64,000 nt of DNA, from contig NZ_VMBP01000005.1 in assembly GCF_007559435.1 (NCBI RefSeq), positions 248,001 through 312,000 on the forward strand. Direction: 5' to 3'. This document shows, piece by piece, positions 39,604 through 52,311 of this stretch. Below the pieces are notes generated by a model. That model was not told the origin of the DNA. It made no database searches and was given only the letters and a program-made list of their open reading frames with translations. Positions within the stretch are counted from its first letter, which is position 1; every line of letters starts with the position of its first letter. This DNA is from Ancylobacter moscoviensis. GTDB lineage: Bacteria > Pseudomonadota > Alphaproteobacteria > Rhizobiales > Xanthobacteraceae. Both the position numbers and the translations under genes were made by a program.

Positions 39604-39629
39604 TCATTATTCACATATGGAAATAATGA
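39604..39629. promoter_or_regulatory. Inverted repeat in the LysR/RND divergent promoter
   Basis: Perfect 8-bp arms TCATTATT and AATAATGA are separated by 10 bp containing CATATG. The site lies 15 bp upstream of the LysR gene start and about 100 bp upstream of the RND operon start. This is the position for a LysR-family recognition site controlling both directions. Confidence 0.62.
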
Positions 39630-39643
39630 CGCGGTAACAGACC

Positions 39644-40576
39644 ATGGATCAGATCGCCGCCATGCGGGCGTTCGTCCGTGTCGTCGAAGCCGGCAATTTC
39701 ACCCGTGCCGCCGACCTCATGGAAATGCCCAAGCCCACCGTCACCAAGCTGATCCAGCAGCTGGAAGGGCACCTGCGCACCAAGCTGCTCAACCGGACCA
39801 CCCGGCGCGTGCGCGTCACCCCGGACGGCGCGGCTTATTACGAGCGCGCGCTGGCGCTGCTGTCGGATCTCGACGAGCTCGACGGCTCGATGGCGCGCGC
39901 CCAGACCAGCCCGGCGGGGCGCCTGCGCGTGGATATCGGCACCTCGCTCGCCCTCAACGTCATCATTCCCGCCCTGCCGGACTTCCACGCCCGCTATCCG
40001 GACATCCTGCTCGATCTCGGCGTTTCTGACCGCCCGGCCGATCTCGTCGGCGAGAACATCGACTGCGCCATCCGCGGCGGCGATATTCTCGATCCCAACC
40101 TCATCGCCCGGCGCATCGGGCAGGTGGACCTCGTCATGTGCGCGACGCCGGGCTACATCGCGCGCCACGGCATGCCGCAGCACCCGCGCGATCTCCTGGA
40201 AGGCCACCGGGTCATCGCCTATTTCAGCCCGCGCACCGGGCGGCGCATGGCCTTCGACATGGTGCGCGGCGAGGAGAGCTACGAGTTCGATCTGCCCTAT
40301 GCGCTGGCGGTCAACGATTCGACCGCCTATCAGGCCGCCGTCCTCACCGGGCTCGGCATCGCCCATGCCGTCGAGCCGCTGATCCAGCCCTATCTCGCCG
40401 ACGGCACGCTGGTGCGGGTGCTGCCGGAATGGCGCAGCGAGCCGATCGTGCTGCACATCGTCTACGCTCCCAACCGGCATCTGAGCAGCCGGCTGCGCGT
40501 CTTCGTCGACTGGGTTGCCGAGCTCTTCGCCTCCAGCAACGTCTACCGCCTCGGGCCGCTCCCGCCGCCTTCCTAG
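39644..40576 (+). CDS. LysR-family regulator of the RND operon
   Basis: A 310-residue LysR-type regulator of the CrgA/AaeR-like subgroup. The N-terminal winged helix is clear (AMRAFVRVVEAGNFTRAADL, then MPKPTVTKLIQQLEGHLRTK). The effector domain has the subgroup pattern DCAIRGGDILDPNLIARRIG and the late GLGIAHAVEPLIQPYLADGT. It is divergent from the hydrolase-like/adaptor/RND operon and probably controls it in response to an exported compound. Its stop overlaps the stop of the convergent ABC ATPase gene (40573-40576). Confidence 0.93.
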   Translation: MDQIAAMRAFVRVVEAGNFTRAADLMEMPKPTVTKLIQQLEGHLRTKLLNRTTRRVRVTPDGAAYYERALALLSDLDELDGSMARAQTSPAGRLRVDIGTSLALNVIIPALPDFHARYPDILLDLGVSDRPADLVGENIDCAIRGGDILDPNLIARRIGQVDLVMCATPGYIARHGMPQHPRDLLEGHRVIAYFSPRTGRRMAFDMVRGEESYEFDLPYALAVNDSTAYQAAVLTGLGIAHAVEPLIQPYLADGTLVRVLPEWRSEPIVLHIVYAPNRHLSSRLRVFVDWVAELFASSNVYRLGPLPPPS

Positions 40577-41301
40577 TGCGTGACGCCGAGGAACTGCTTC
40601 AGCTCCGGCGTCTTCGGATCGGCGAACACCTCCTCCGGCGGACCGATCTCGTGCACGCGGCCCTGATGCATGAAGACGACGCGCGAGCACACGTCGCGCG
40701 CGAAGCGCATCTCGTGCGTCACCATGATCAGCGTCATGCCCTCGCTCGCCAGCTCCTTCACCACGGCGAGCACCTCGCTCACCAGTTCCGGATCGAGCGC
40801 CGAGGTGATCTCGTCGCAGAGCAGGGCGATGGGCTGCATGGCGAGCGCGCGGGCGATGGCGACGCGCTGCTGCTGGCCGCCGGAGAGCTGGTCCGGGTAG
40901 GCGTCGAACTTGTGGGCAAGGCCGACCCGTTCCAGCATCCTCTTCGCAATCTCCTCGGCTTCCGCCTTCGGCGTCTTCTTCACCACCATCTGCGAGAGCA
41001 TCACGTTGCGCCCGGCGGTGAGGTGGGGGAACAGGTTGAACTGCTGGAAGATCATCCCGACCTTCAGCCGGAGCGCCTTCAGGTGCAGCTCGTCCGGCAG
41101 CAGCTGGGCGCCGGCGACGGAGATCGAGCCCTCGTCGATGGTCTCCAGCCCGTTGATGCAGCGCAGCAGCGTCGACTTGCCTGAGCCGGACTTACCGATG
41201 ATGGCGATCACCTCGCCCGGCGCGACGTCGATATTGATGCCCTTGAGCACTTCGTTGTCGCCGAAGCGCTTCTTCACCTCAGTGATTTCGATGAGCGACA
41301 T
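40573..41301 (-). CDS. Polar amino acid ABC transporter ATP-binding protein
   Basis: A 242-residue ATPase of the GlnQ/HisP class. Walker A is GKSGSGKST, the Q-loop is [14 protein letters not shown], the signature is [15 protein letters not shown], Walker B is [13 protein letters not shown], and the switch His is in MVTHEM. The start at 41301 lies inside the upstream permease gene (23-bp overlap) and follows GAGGAAGC. It is the last gene of the GntR-headed operon. Confidence 0.95.
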   Translation of the reverse strand: MSLIEITEVKKRFGDNEVLKGINIDVAPGEVIAIIGKSGSGKSTLLRCINGLETIDEGSISVAGAQLLPDELHLKALRLKVGMIFQQFNLFPHLTAGRNVMLSQMVVKKTPKAEAEEIAKRMLERVGLAHKFDAYPDQLSGGQQQRVAIARALAMQPIALLCDEITSALDPELVSEVLAVVKELASEGMTLIMVTHEMRFARDVCSRVVFMHQGRVHEIGPPEEVFADPKTPELKQFLGVTH

Positions 41302-41938
41302 TGAGCTTCCTCTCGAGGATCTGGGAGGACTTGGACAGCGGCCAGCACAGGCAGAAATAGATGAGGGCGACGAGGCCGTAGACCTTGAAGGGCTCGAAGG
41401 TCGCATTGGTCACGACCGTCCCCGCCTTGGACAGCTCGACGAAGCCGATGATCGAGGTCAGCGCCGTGCCCTTCACCACCTGCACCGAGAAGCCCACGGT
41501 GGGCGGCACCGCGATCCGCAGCGCCTGCGGCAGCACCACATGGCGCATCTGCTGGACGTACCCCATGCCAAGGCTGGCGGAGGCTTCCCATTGCCCGCGG
41601 GCGATGGATTCCACGCAGCCGCGCCAGATCTCGGTGAGGAAGGCGGCGCTCCAAAGAATGAGCGCCACGCTTGCCGCCAGCCAGGCCGGCACGTCGATGC
41701 CGAACAGGCCGAGCCCGAAGAAGGCGAGGAAGAGCTGCATCAGCAGCGGCGTGCCCTGGAACAGCTCGACATAGGTCTTCACGAAGGCCGGCCCCGCCTT
41801 GCCCTTGGCCGTGCGGGCGAACAGCAGCAGCGCGCCGACGATGCCGCCGCCGATGAAGGAGACGAGGGAGAGCAGGACCGTCCAGCGCGCCGCCAGCAGC
41901 AGGTTGCGCAGGATGTCCCAGGTGGTGAAATCGCTCAT
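41279..41938 (-). CDS. Amino acid ABC transporter permease 1
   Basis: A 219-residue HisM/GlnP-type permease with about five membrane helices. The N-terminal part has TYVELFQGTPLLMQLFLAFFG, and the EAA loop is EASASLGMGYVQQMRHVVLPQALR. ATG 41938 follows GAGGAGGCGGGC. It pairs with the second permease encoded just upstream to form the heterodimeric channel. Confidence 0.94.
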   Translation of the reverse strand: MSDFTTWDILRNLLLAARWTVLLSLVSFIGGGIVGALLLFARTAKGKAGPAFVKTYVELFQGTPLLMQLFLAFFGLGLFGIDVPAWLAASVALILWSAAFLTEIWRGCVESIARGQWEASASLGMGYVQQMRHVVLPQALRIAVPPTVGFSVQVVKGTALTSIIGFVELSKAGTVVTNATFEPFKVYGLVALIYFCLCWPLSKSSQILERKLNVAHRNH

Positions 41939-41948
41939 GCCCGCCTCC

Positions 41949-42620
41949 TCACCGCGCCGTGCGTTTTGGGAAAAGCGTCCAGCCAAGGCCGCGCAGCAGC
42001 TGGCGCAGGGCGATGGCGAGGGCGAGATAGATCAGCGTCGCGACGAAGTAGCTCTCGAAGGCCCGGAAGGTGCGCGACTGGATGAAGTTCGCCGCGAAGG
42101 TCAGGTCCTCCGCCGCGATCTGCGACACCGCCGCCGAGCCCAGCATCACGATGACGATCTGCGAGGACAGCGCCGGCCAGATGCGCTGCAGTGCCGGGAT
42201 CAGCACCACGTACCAGAAGGTCTGGAGGCGGCTCATGCCGAGGCTCGCCCCCGCCTCGAACTGGCCCTTCGGCGTCGCCTGGATGCCGGCGCGGATGATC
42301 TCGCAGCCATAGGCGCCGAGATTGACCACCATGGCGAGGTTGGCGGCCTGCAGTTCGCTCATGCGCAGGCCGAGCGCGGGCAGGCCGAAGAAGATGAAGA
42401 AGAGCTGGATCAGGAACGGCGTGTTGCGGATCAGCTCGACATAGGCCGCTACCACCGGGCGCAGCCAGCCCGGCCCCAGCGCCCGCGCCCAGGCGCAGGC
42501 AATGCCGAGCGCCACGCCCAGCACGCCGCCCACCAGCGTCAGCTCGACGGTGATGCCGATGCCTTTCAGCAGGACCGGCCAATACTCGATCAGCCAGCCG
42601 AAATCGAACGTGTAGTTCAT
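41949..42620 (-). CDS. Amino acid ABC transporter permease 2
   Basis: A 223-residue permease of the same HisM/GlnP family. It has YVELIRNTPFLIQLFFIFFG near residue 60 and the EAA loop EAGASLGMSRLQTFWYVVLIP. It ends 10 bp before the next permease gene and starts 87 bp after the binding-protein gene. The two permeases are related but distinct in sequence. Confidence 0.94.
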   Translation of the reverse strand: MNYTFDFGWLIEYWPVLLKGIGITVELTLVGGVLGVALGIACAWARALGPGWLRPVVAAYVELIRNTPFLIQLFFIFFGLPALGLRMSELQAANLAMVVNLGAYGCEIIRAGIQATPKGQFEAGASLGMSRLQTFWYVVLIPALQRIWPALSSQIVIVMLGSAAVSQIAAEDLTFAANFIQSRTFRAFESYFVATLIYLALAIALRQLLRGLGWTLFPKRTAR

Positions 42621-42707
42621 GCCGGCGAACTCCCGCTGGTGGAAGGATGGGCGGACGGTGGGAACGCGCCCTCTCCCCGGCGGGAAGAGGGCGGAAGCGG
42701 CAGGACG

Positions 42708-43496
42708 TCAGATGTCCGCCGGCAGCTTGGCGCCGAGCCACTTCTGCGAGATGGCGTCCAGCGCGCCGTCCTTCTTGGCCGCGCCGATGATCGCATCGAC
42801 CTTGGCGAGAAGGGCGGGTTCGTTCTTGTTGAGGCCGATGTAGCAGGGCGAGTTCTTGATCAGGAACTTGATCTCCGGCTTCTTCGGCGGGTTGCGCTCG
42901 AGGATCGCGGCGGCGACCACGTTGCCGGTGGCGATGAGGTCGACCTGCCCGGAGAGGAAGGCGGAGATGGTGCCGTTATTGTCCTCGTAGCGCTTGATGG
43001 TGACGTCGGCCGGGGCGATCTTGGTCAGTTCCAGATCCTCCACCGCGCCGCGCGTGACGCCCACCGTCTTGCCGGCGAGGTCCTTGGCTTCCTTCACCGC
43101 CGCGTCGGCCGGGCCGAACACCCCGTTGAAGAAGGGCGCGTAGGCGACCGAGAAGTCGATCACCTTCTCGCGCTCCGGATTCTTGCCGAGCGAGGAGATG
43201 ACGAGGTCGACCTTGTTGGTCTGCAGGTAGGGGATGCGGTTGGCGCTCGTCACCGGCACCAGCTCCAGTTTCACGCCGAGCTTGTCGGCGATCAGCTTAG
43301 CCACGTCGACGTCATAGCCCTTGGGCGCCATGTCGGCGCCGACCGTGCCGAAGGGCGGGAAATCCTGCGGCACGGCGATGCGGATCACCTTGTTCGCCTC
43401 GATGGTGGCGAGGGCGTCGGCGGCGGCGGGGAGCGGGGCCTGCGTGGCGGCGAGCAGCGCGCCGGCGGCGAGCGCAAAGAGGGTGCGGCGGTTCAT
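42708..43496 (-). CDS. Amino acid ABC transporter substrate-binding protein
   Basis: A 262-residue family 3 solute-binding protein. The signal peptide is MNRRTLFALAAGALLAATQA with a likely cleavage after AAADA. The mature domain shows VIRIAVPQDFPPFGTVGADM, PKGYDVDVAKLIADKLGVKL and VDLVISSLGKNPEREKVIDF. The ligand is probably a polar or acidic amino acid but cannot be fixed. It starts 4 bp after the GntR gene. Confidence 0.93.
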   Translation of the reverse strand: MNRRTLFALAAGALLAATQAPLPAAADALATIEANKVIRIAVPQDFPPFGTVGADMAPKGYDVDVAKLIADKLGVKLELVPVTSANRIPYLQTNKVDLVISSLGKNPEREKVIDFSVAYAPFFNGVFGPADAAVKEAKDLAGKTVGVTRGAVEDLELTKIAPADVTIKRYEDNNGTISAFLSGQVDLIATGNVVAAAILERNPPKKPEIKFLIKNSPCYIGLNKNEPALLAKVDAIIGAAKKDGALDAISQKWLGAKLPADI

Positions 43497-43500
43497 GCGG

Positions 43501-44250
43501 TCAGTCCTCTGGTTTGCCTGACGGGGAATGGGCGTGGGGATGCGAATGCGCATGCGGTACGGAAGGGGCGTTGCCGGCGAAGGTCGACGGCGACAGGAGT
43601 TCGCGCAGGCCGGCGAGCGGATCGGGTCGGGCGGTGAGATCCAGTCCCGCCTCGACCTTGCCGATGTGCTCGTCCATCAGCCGGGCGGCCAAAGCGAGGT
43701 CGCCCGCCTCCATGGCCGCGACGATGTCTTCATGGTCGTGGCTGGATTCCTCGGCCTTCTCGGTCGGCTGGTAGAGCATCGAGATCAGCGTGGTGCGCGC
43801 GGTGAGGTCGCGGATGATCTCGGTGAGCAGCCGGTTGCCGAGCGCGTCGGCGAGATGGATGTGGAAGTCGCCGAGCAGGCAGGCGCGGGAGGAAACGTCG
43901 CCGGTCTGGATCGCCTCCCGCTCGATGGCGACATGTTCCTTGAGGCTGGCCAGCACCTGCGGCGGCACCCCGCGCACGGCCTGCAGCAGGCCGGTCTCGA
44001 TGACGCGCCGGGTCTGGAACGCCTCGCGTGCCTCTTCGGCCGAGGGCTCGACCACGTACCAGCCGCGCCGCGCGCTGACCTGCACGACGCCACGCGTCTC
44101 CAGCCGCATCATCGCCTCGCGCACGCGGGTGCGGGAGACGCCGAACAGGTCGGCGAGCTTCTGCTCGCCCAGCCTCGTGCCGGGATCGATGCGGCCGGCA
44201 AGGATGGCCGAGAGGATCGCTTCCTCGATATTGGCGGCGGCGGGGTTCAT
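43501..44250 (-). CDS. GntR-family (FCD) transcriptional regulator
   Basis: A 249-residue FadR-subfamily regulator. The winged helix covers about residues 5-70 (LGEQKLADLFGVSRTRVREA). The FCD domain follows, with candidate metal ligands in DFHIHLAD, HDHEDIV and MDEHIGKVE. The C-terminal tail is His-rich (HAHSHPHAHS), which is not part of the domain. It is the first gene of the ABC operon and a 36-bp palindrome lies 14 bp upstream of its start, so it is probably autoregulated together with the transporter. GTG 44253 is an alternative start. Confidence 0.93.
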   Translation of the reverse strand: MNPAAANIEEAILSAILAGRIDPGTRLGEQKLADLFGVSRTRVREAMMRLETRGVVQVSARRGWYVVEPSAEEAREAFQTRRVIETGLLQAVRGVPPQVLASLKEHVAIEREAIQTGDVSSRACLLGDFHIHLADALGNRLLTEIIRDLTARTTLISMLYQPTEKAEESSHDHEDIVAAMEAGDLALAARLMDEHIGKVEAGLDLTARPDPLAGLRELLSPSTFAGNAPSVPHAHSHPHAHSPSGKPED

Positions 44251-44263
44251 CACGCGCTCTGCA

Positions 44264-44299
44264 CTTGCTTACAAACTTGTATACAAGACTGTAAGCAAG
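44264..44299. promoter_or_regulatory. 36-bp palindromic GntR operator
   Basis: A symmetric site centred at 44281/44282. The core CTTGTATACAAG (44276-44287) is a perfect 12-bp palindrome, flanked by CTTGCTTAC (44264-44272) and GTAAGCAAG (44291-44299), a perfect 9-bp inverted pair. CTTGTATACAA-type half-sites are typical of FCD GntR regulators. It overlaps the likely promoter of the gntR-ABC operon. Confidence 0.82.
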
Positions 44300-44338
44300 C
44301 GACGTGCCAAAGGGCGGCGGGTGAGCCGACCGCACGCT

Positions 44339-44432
44339 GTCATGGCCGGGCTTGACCCGGCCATCCACGTCTTCGGCCTGTCGTGATCGTCGAAAAAGGC
44401 GCGGATTCCCGGGTCAAGCCCGGGGATGACGG
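44339..44432. repeat. Dispersed intergenic inverted repeat, copy C
   Basis: A 94-bp element with left arm GTCATGGCCGGGCTTGACCC...ATCCACG and right arm GCGGATTCCCGGGTCAAGCC...GATGACGG. It lies between the divergently placed gntR operon start and the end of mutB. It is closest to copies A and B at the outer ends; the 30-bp centres are unrelated. Confidence 0.82.
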
Positions 44433-44494
44433 CCTATCGGCGGGGTTCGGAGTGCCGATGCGTGGCCGGGCCGGCGCTGGCCCGCGACCAGAAT

Positions 44495-44526
44495 GCCGCT
44501 TCCTTGATCAGCAGCCTGGAAGCGGC
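44495..44526 (-). terminator. Hairpin after mutB
   Basis: On the minus strand a 9-bp stem (GCCGCTTCC / GGAAGCGGC) with a 14-base loop starts 17 bp after the mutB stop. No T-run follows. It is a possible operon end. Confidence 0.4.
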
Positions 44527-44542
44527 GCAAAAATCGGCGCCG

Positions 44543-46711
44543 CTACTCCGCCGCCTGCTTCTTATGGCCGAGCCGGTCGGCCAGCTTGTCGAGCAATTGT
44601 CCGGCGGCGTCGGCGATCACCGTGCCGGGCGGGTAGATCGCCTCGGCGCCGGCCGCGAAGACGGCCTCGTAGTCCTGCGGCGGCACCACGCCGCCGACCA
44701 CCACCATGATGTCCGGCCGTCCCTCGGCGGCGAGCGCGGCCTTCACCTCCGGCACGAGGGTGAGATGGCCAGCGGCGAGCGAGGAGATGCCGATGACATG
44801 CACGTCGTTCTCCACCGCCTGCCGGGCGGCTTCCTGCGGCGTGGCGAAGAGAGGGCCGATATCGACGTCGAAGCCGAGATCGGCGAAGGCGGAGGCGATC
44901 ACCTTCTGGCCGCGGTCGTGGCCGTCCTGACCGACCTTGGCGACGAGGATGCGCGGGCGTCGGCCTTCCTCGTGCTCGAAGGCTTCCACGCGCTCACGCA
45001 CATGGGCCACCTTGTCGGTCATGGCTCCCGCCTCCCGCTTGTAGACGCCCGAGACCGCGCGGATTTCCGCCCGGTGACGGCCGAAGACGCGCTCCAGCGC
45101 ATCCGAGATCTCGCCCACCGTCGCCTTGGCGCGGGCGGCGTCGATGGCGAGCGCCAGCAGGTTAGCATTTCCGCGCGCGCCGTTCTCCAGCGCGGTCAGC
45201 GCCGCGGCCACCGCCTGCGGGTCGCGCTCCGCCTTCAGGCGCTTCAGCTTGTCGAGCTGGGCGGCGCGCACGGCGGAATTGTCGACCTTCAACACGTCGA
45301 TCGGGGTCTCGCTGTCGGGCCGGTACTTGTTGACGCCGACCACGGTCTGGCGGCCGCCGTCGATCCGCGCCTGGGTGACAGCCGCGGCCTCTTCGATGCG
45401 CAGCTTCGGGATGCCGGCCTCGATGGCCTTGGCCATGCCGCCGAGTTCCTCGACCTCGCGGATATGGCCGAGCGCGCGCTCGGCGAGATCGGCGGTCAGG
45501 CGCTCGACATAATAGGAGCCGCCCCAGGGGTCGATGGCGCGCGTCGTGCCGCTTTCCTGCTGCAGCAGGAGCTGGGTGTTGCGGGCGATGCGGGCGGAGA
45601 AGTCGGTCGGCAGGGCCAGCGCCTCGTCGAGCGCGTTGGTGTGCAGCGACTGGGTGTGCCCCTGCGTCGCTGCCATCGCCTCCACCATGGTGCGCATGAC
45701 GTTGTTGAACACGTCCTGCGCCGTCAGGCTCCAGCCGGAGGTTTGCGAATGGGTGCGCAGCGGCAGCGACTTCGGGTTCTGCGCGCCGAGGTCCTTCATC
45801 AGCTTCGCCCAGATCAGCCGGGCGGCGCGCAGCTTGGCGACCTCCATGAAGAAGTTCATGCCGATCGCCCAGAAGAACGACAGGCGCGGCGCGAAGGCGT
45901 CGATCGGCAAACCCGCCGCCATGCCGGCACGGGCATATTCCACCCCGTCGGCGAGCGTGTAGGCGAGCTCCAGATCTTGCGTCGCTCCCGCCTCCTGCAT
46001 GTGGTAGCCGGAGATCGAGATCGAGTTGAAGCGCGGCATCTCCCTCGACGTGAAACCGAAGATGTCGGCGATGATCCGCATCGAGGGCCCGGGCGGGTAG
46101 ATGTAGGTGTTGCGGACCATGAACTCCTTGAGGATGTCGTTCTGGATGGTCCCGGAGAGCTGGGCCGGCTTCACGCCCTGTTCTTCCGCCGCCACGACAT
46201 AGAGCGCGAGGATCGGCAGCACCGCGCCGTTCATGGTCATCGACACGCTCATCTGGTCCAGCGGGATGCCGGAGAACAGCGTGCGCATGTCGTAGATGGA
46301 ATCGATGGCGACGCCCGCCATGCCGACATCGCCGGCGACGCGCGGGTGGTCCGAATCGTAGCCGCGATGGGTGGCGAGGTCGAAGGCGACCGAGAGGCCC
46401 TTCTGCCCGGCCGCCAGGTTGCGGCGGTAGAAGGCGTTCGAATCCTCCGCCGTGGAGAAGCCGGCATATTGCCGGATCGTCCAGGGCTGGGTCGCGTACA
46501 TGGTCGGGTACGGACCGCGCAGGAACGGCGCGATGCCGGGGTAGCTGTCGACGAAGCCGAGGCCGGCAATGTCGTCCGGCCCGTAGAGCGGCTTCACCGC
46601 GATGCGTTCCGGCGTCTCCCAGGCCTCGCCGCCGATGGCGGGCGGCGCGACGCGCGGGGCGCGCCAGTCGAGGGTCGAGAAATCGGGAATACGACGAGCG
46701 GAGCCGGTCAT
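44543..46711 (-). CDS. mutB: Methylmalonyl-CoA mutase, large (B12-binding) subunit
   Basis: A 722-residue adenosylcobalamin enzyme converting methylmalonyl-CoA to succinyl-CoA. The N-terminal catalytic barrel has [35 protein letters not shown] and [15 protein letters not shown]. The C-terminal cobalamin domain has the base-off motif VGQDGHDRG with His598 as the lower cobalt ligand, then ISSLAAGH and [10 protein letters not shown]. The ATG overlaps the mutA stop by 4 bp. It is the last step of propionyl-CoA assimilation in this operon. Confidence 0.97.
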   Translation of the reverse strand: MTGSARRIPDFSTLDWRAPRVAPPAIGGEAWETPERIAVKPLYGPDDIAGLGFVDSYPGIAPFLRGPYPTMYATQPWTIRQYAGFSTAEDSNAFYRRNLAAGQKGLSVAFDLATHRGYDSDHPRVAGDVGMAGVAIDSIYDMRTLFSGIPLDQMSVSMTMNGAVLPILALYVVAAEEQGVKPAQLSGTIQNDILKEFMVRNTYIYPPGPSMRIIADIFGFTSREMPRFNSISISGYHMQEAGATQDLELAYTLADGVEYARAGMAAGLPIDAFAPRLSFFWAIGMNFFMEVAKLRAARLIWAKLMKDLGAQNPKSLPLRTHSQTSGWSLTAQDVFNNVMRTMVEAMAATQGHTQSLHTNALDEALALPTDFSARIARNTQLLLQQESGTTRAIDPWGGSYYVERLTADLAERALGHIREVEELGGMAKAIEAGIPKLRIEEAAAVTQARIDGGRQTVVGVNKYRPDSETPIDVLKVDNSAVRAAQLDKLKRLKAERDPQAVAAALTALENGARGNANLLALAIDAARAKATVGEISDALERVFGRHRAEIRAVSGVYKREAGAMTDKVAHVRERVEAFEHEEGRRPRILVAKVGQDGHDRGQKVIASAFADLGFDVDIGPLFATPQEAARQAVENDVHVIGISSLAAGHLTLVPEVKAALAAEGRPDIMVVVGGVVPPQDYEAVFAAGAEAIYPPGTVIADAAGQLLDKLADRLGHKKQAAE

Positions 46712-48582
46712 TGCGTGCCCTCCCGCGTTGCGGTGATGCCGAGCCGGCGATGCGCGTCCTGCAGGAGCGCGAGCAGGTCGCCGCCGGCGGAGAGATACAC
46801 GTCGATGCCCGCTGCCCGCCACGCCTCCTCGTGCTCGCCCGGTCGCCCGGCGAGGTAGAGCGCGGCGGCGCCGGCCGCCTTCAGCCCGGAGGCGGCGTCC
46901 GTCGCGGAGGCGGCGTAGAGATCGTCCGAGGAACACAGGCAGGCGATGCGCGCGCCCGAGGTACGGAACGCCTCGGCCAGCGCCGTCATGTCGGTGAAGC
47001 CGTCATTGGCCGGGGCCATGATGCCGCCCGCCTCGAAGGCGGCGCGGGCGAAGCCCGAGCGCGCGGTGAAGTCGGCGGGCGTGCCGAGATTGGCGAGGAA
47101 GACCACAGGACGCGGGGTTGTCGCGGCCGCAGCCTCTCGCAGGCGTTCATAGGGTTCGGTGAGCCGATGGCCGGTGAGCGGCTCGCCCAGCAGCGCGCCC
47201 TCGGCGGGCGGCGTCGCGTTCGCCCGGCGGGCGGGGGCGAGCACGGTCGGCACGGTTTCGCCGAGCAGCGGGAACTCCGAGGTGCCGGTGATCGGCAGGC
47301 GGCGGGTGGCGATGTCCTTCGTCCGCGCCGCGCGCGCCGCCGCGATCCGGCCCTGCCAGGCGTCCGAGGTCAGGCTCTCCACCATGCCGCCCTCGCGCTC
47401 GATCTGGCGGAACAGCTCCCATGCCGTCGCCGCGAGCTTCTCCGTGCGTTCCTCGATGGCGCCCGCGCCGGCGCCCGGATCGGCGACGCGATGGACGTTG
47501 GATTCCTCGATCAGGATCACCTGCGTGTTGCGCGCGAGCCGGCGGGCGAAGCCGTCCGGCAGGCCGAGCGCCTGCGTGAACGGCAGCACCGTCAGGCTGT
47601 CCGCCCCGCCGACGCCGGCGGCGAAGGCGGCGACGGTGCCGCGCAGCAGGTTCACATGCGCGTCGTGCCGGGTCAGCGAACGCCAGGCGGTCTCCATATG
47701 GATCGCCACCGGCGCCGCCTCGATGCCGCACGCGTCGAGCGCCGCCGCCCAGAGCTGGCGGAAGGCGCGCGGCTTGGCCTGCGTGCCGAACTGGTCGACA
47801 TCGGCGGTCAGCGTCACCTCGATGGCGGCGGCCGCGTCCTCCAGCGACAGGCCGGCGGCTTCCAGCGCGCGCAGATAGGCCATCGCGGTCGCCAGCACGG
47901 CGGCGAGTTCCTGCGCATCGGTGGCGCCGGCAGCGTGGTGCAGCCGCCCGTCCGCGCGCACCATCGGCACCGTGAGCCCGCGCCCGCGCAGCGTCGATAC
48001 CGTCTGGCCGAGGCGGGCGGACAGTGCGTCCCACTCTATGGGTGCGGCGCCGAGCGCGGCGAAGTCGCCGATCGGATCGAGCCCGAAGCGGATGTCGAGC
48101 GTCGCCGGGTCGCGCTTCTCGTAGAGCCGGGCGATGGCGAGCGCGATGTCGCGGGCCTGGTAGGCCCCGGCCTCGACGCGCAGCGTCACCAGATCCGGCA
48201 TTACGCCGTCGAGCACCGTGACCAGCTCCTCGAAGCGGTTCGGCAGGCCGAAGCCGCCGGCCGAGGGCGCGGAGGCGAAGACCAGCGTGGCGCCGTCCGC
48301 CCCGCCATTCAGGTCCTCCAGCAACTGCGCATTGGCGGCCGCCGGGTCGTCATGGTCGATGCGGGCGACGATCCGCCAGGGCGCGCCGGCGGGCCGTCCG
48401 GCGAGCGGCGCCGCCGTGCGCCGCCGCTCGGGCAGGGCGTCCAGCGTGTAGCCGTCCGCCGCGCGGGTGAGCATGCGCTTGTCGTAGGCGCCGCCCTTCA
48501 GCACCCCCTCGACCAGCTTCAGCCAGTCCGCGCGGGTCGCGGCCGGGAAGGTGGCGAGGTCGAGATCGAGGGGCTGGTCCAT
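46708..48582 (-). CDS. mutA: Methylmalonyl-CoA mutase, small subunit
   Basis: A 624-residue non-catalytic partner of MutB with the same fold. The barrel part has [20 protein letters not shown] where MutB has its substrate site. The C-terminal domain ([20 protein letters not shown] onward) is cobalamin-domain-like but lacks the DxHxxG motif, as expected for MutA. It forms a heterodimer with MutB and is translationally coupled to it. It starts 24 bp after pccA. Confidence 0.94.
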   Translation of the reverse strand: MDQPLDLDLATFPAATRADWLKLVEGVLKGGAYDKRMLTRAADGYTLDALPERRRTAAPLAGRPAGAPWRIVARIDHDDPAAANAQLLEDLNGGADGATLVFASAPSAGGFGLPNRFEELVTVLDGVMPDLVTLRVEAGAYQARDIALAIARLYEKRDPATLDIRFGLDPIGDFAALGAAPIEWDALSARLGQTVSTLRGRGLTVPMVRADGRLHHAAGATDAQELAAVLATAMAYLRALEAAGLSLEDAAAAIEVTLTADVDQFGTQAKPRAFRQLWAAALDACGIEAAPVAIHMETAWRSLTRHDAHVNLLRGTVAAFAAGVGGADSLTVLPFTQALGLPDGFARRLARNTQVILIEESNVHRVADPGAGAGAIEERTEKLAATAWELFRQIEREGGMVESLTSDAWQGRIAAARAARTKDIATRRLPITGTSEFPLLGETVPTVLAPARRANATPPAEGALLGEPLTGHRLTEPYERLREAAAATTPRPVVFLANLGTPADFTARSGFARAAFEAGGIMAPANDGFTDMTALAEAFRTSGARIACLCSSDDLYAASATDAASGLKAAGAAALYLAGRPGEHEEAWRAAGIDVYLSAGGDLLALLQDAHRRLGITATREGTQ

Positions 48583-48606
48583 GGCGCGGCTCTCCCTGTG
48601 GTCCGC

Positions 48607-50622
<2,016 letters not shown>

Positions 50623-50631
50623 GGCTGGATC

Positions 50632-52167
<1,536 letters not shown>

Positions 52168-52246
52168 GGGCGGTCCCTCGGACGCTGCTTTTTCGCCTCG
52201 CGGCAATTCGCGACGGTTCTAGGCCCTTGCGGGACAAAACATAAGC

Positions 52247-52284
52247 TGTGAAAATGCGGATCGTAAAATTGTAAAATTTTCACA
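52247..52284. promoter_or_regulatory. Operator/promoter region between pccB and pccR
   Basis: Perfect 9-bp arms TGTGAAAAT (52247-52255) and ATTTTCACA (52276-52284) enclose a perfect 8-bp tandem repeat of GTAAAATT (52263-52278). The only strongly AT-rich DNA between the divergent genes, it probably holds both promoters. The TGTAAAATTTTCACA stretch at 52270-52284 is nearly palindromic. PccR/ScfR regulators bind AT-rich TTTGCAAA-like sites, so this is the expected target. Confidence 0.65.
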
Positions 52285-52311
52285 AAATCGAAGACGGGAC
52301 GCGGGACGGCC

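Noticed and set aside
39507-39614. GTG start at 39614 for the hydrolase-like gene
   Set aside because: The extension covers AT-rich DNA and part of the inverted repeat operator, and leaves no room for the divergent promoters.
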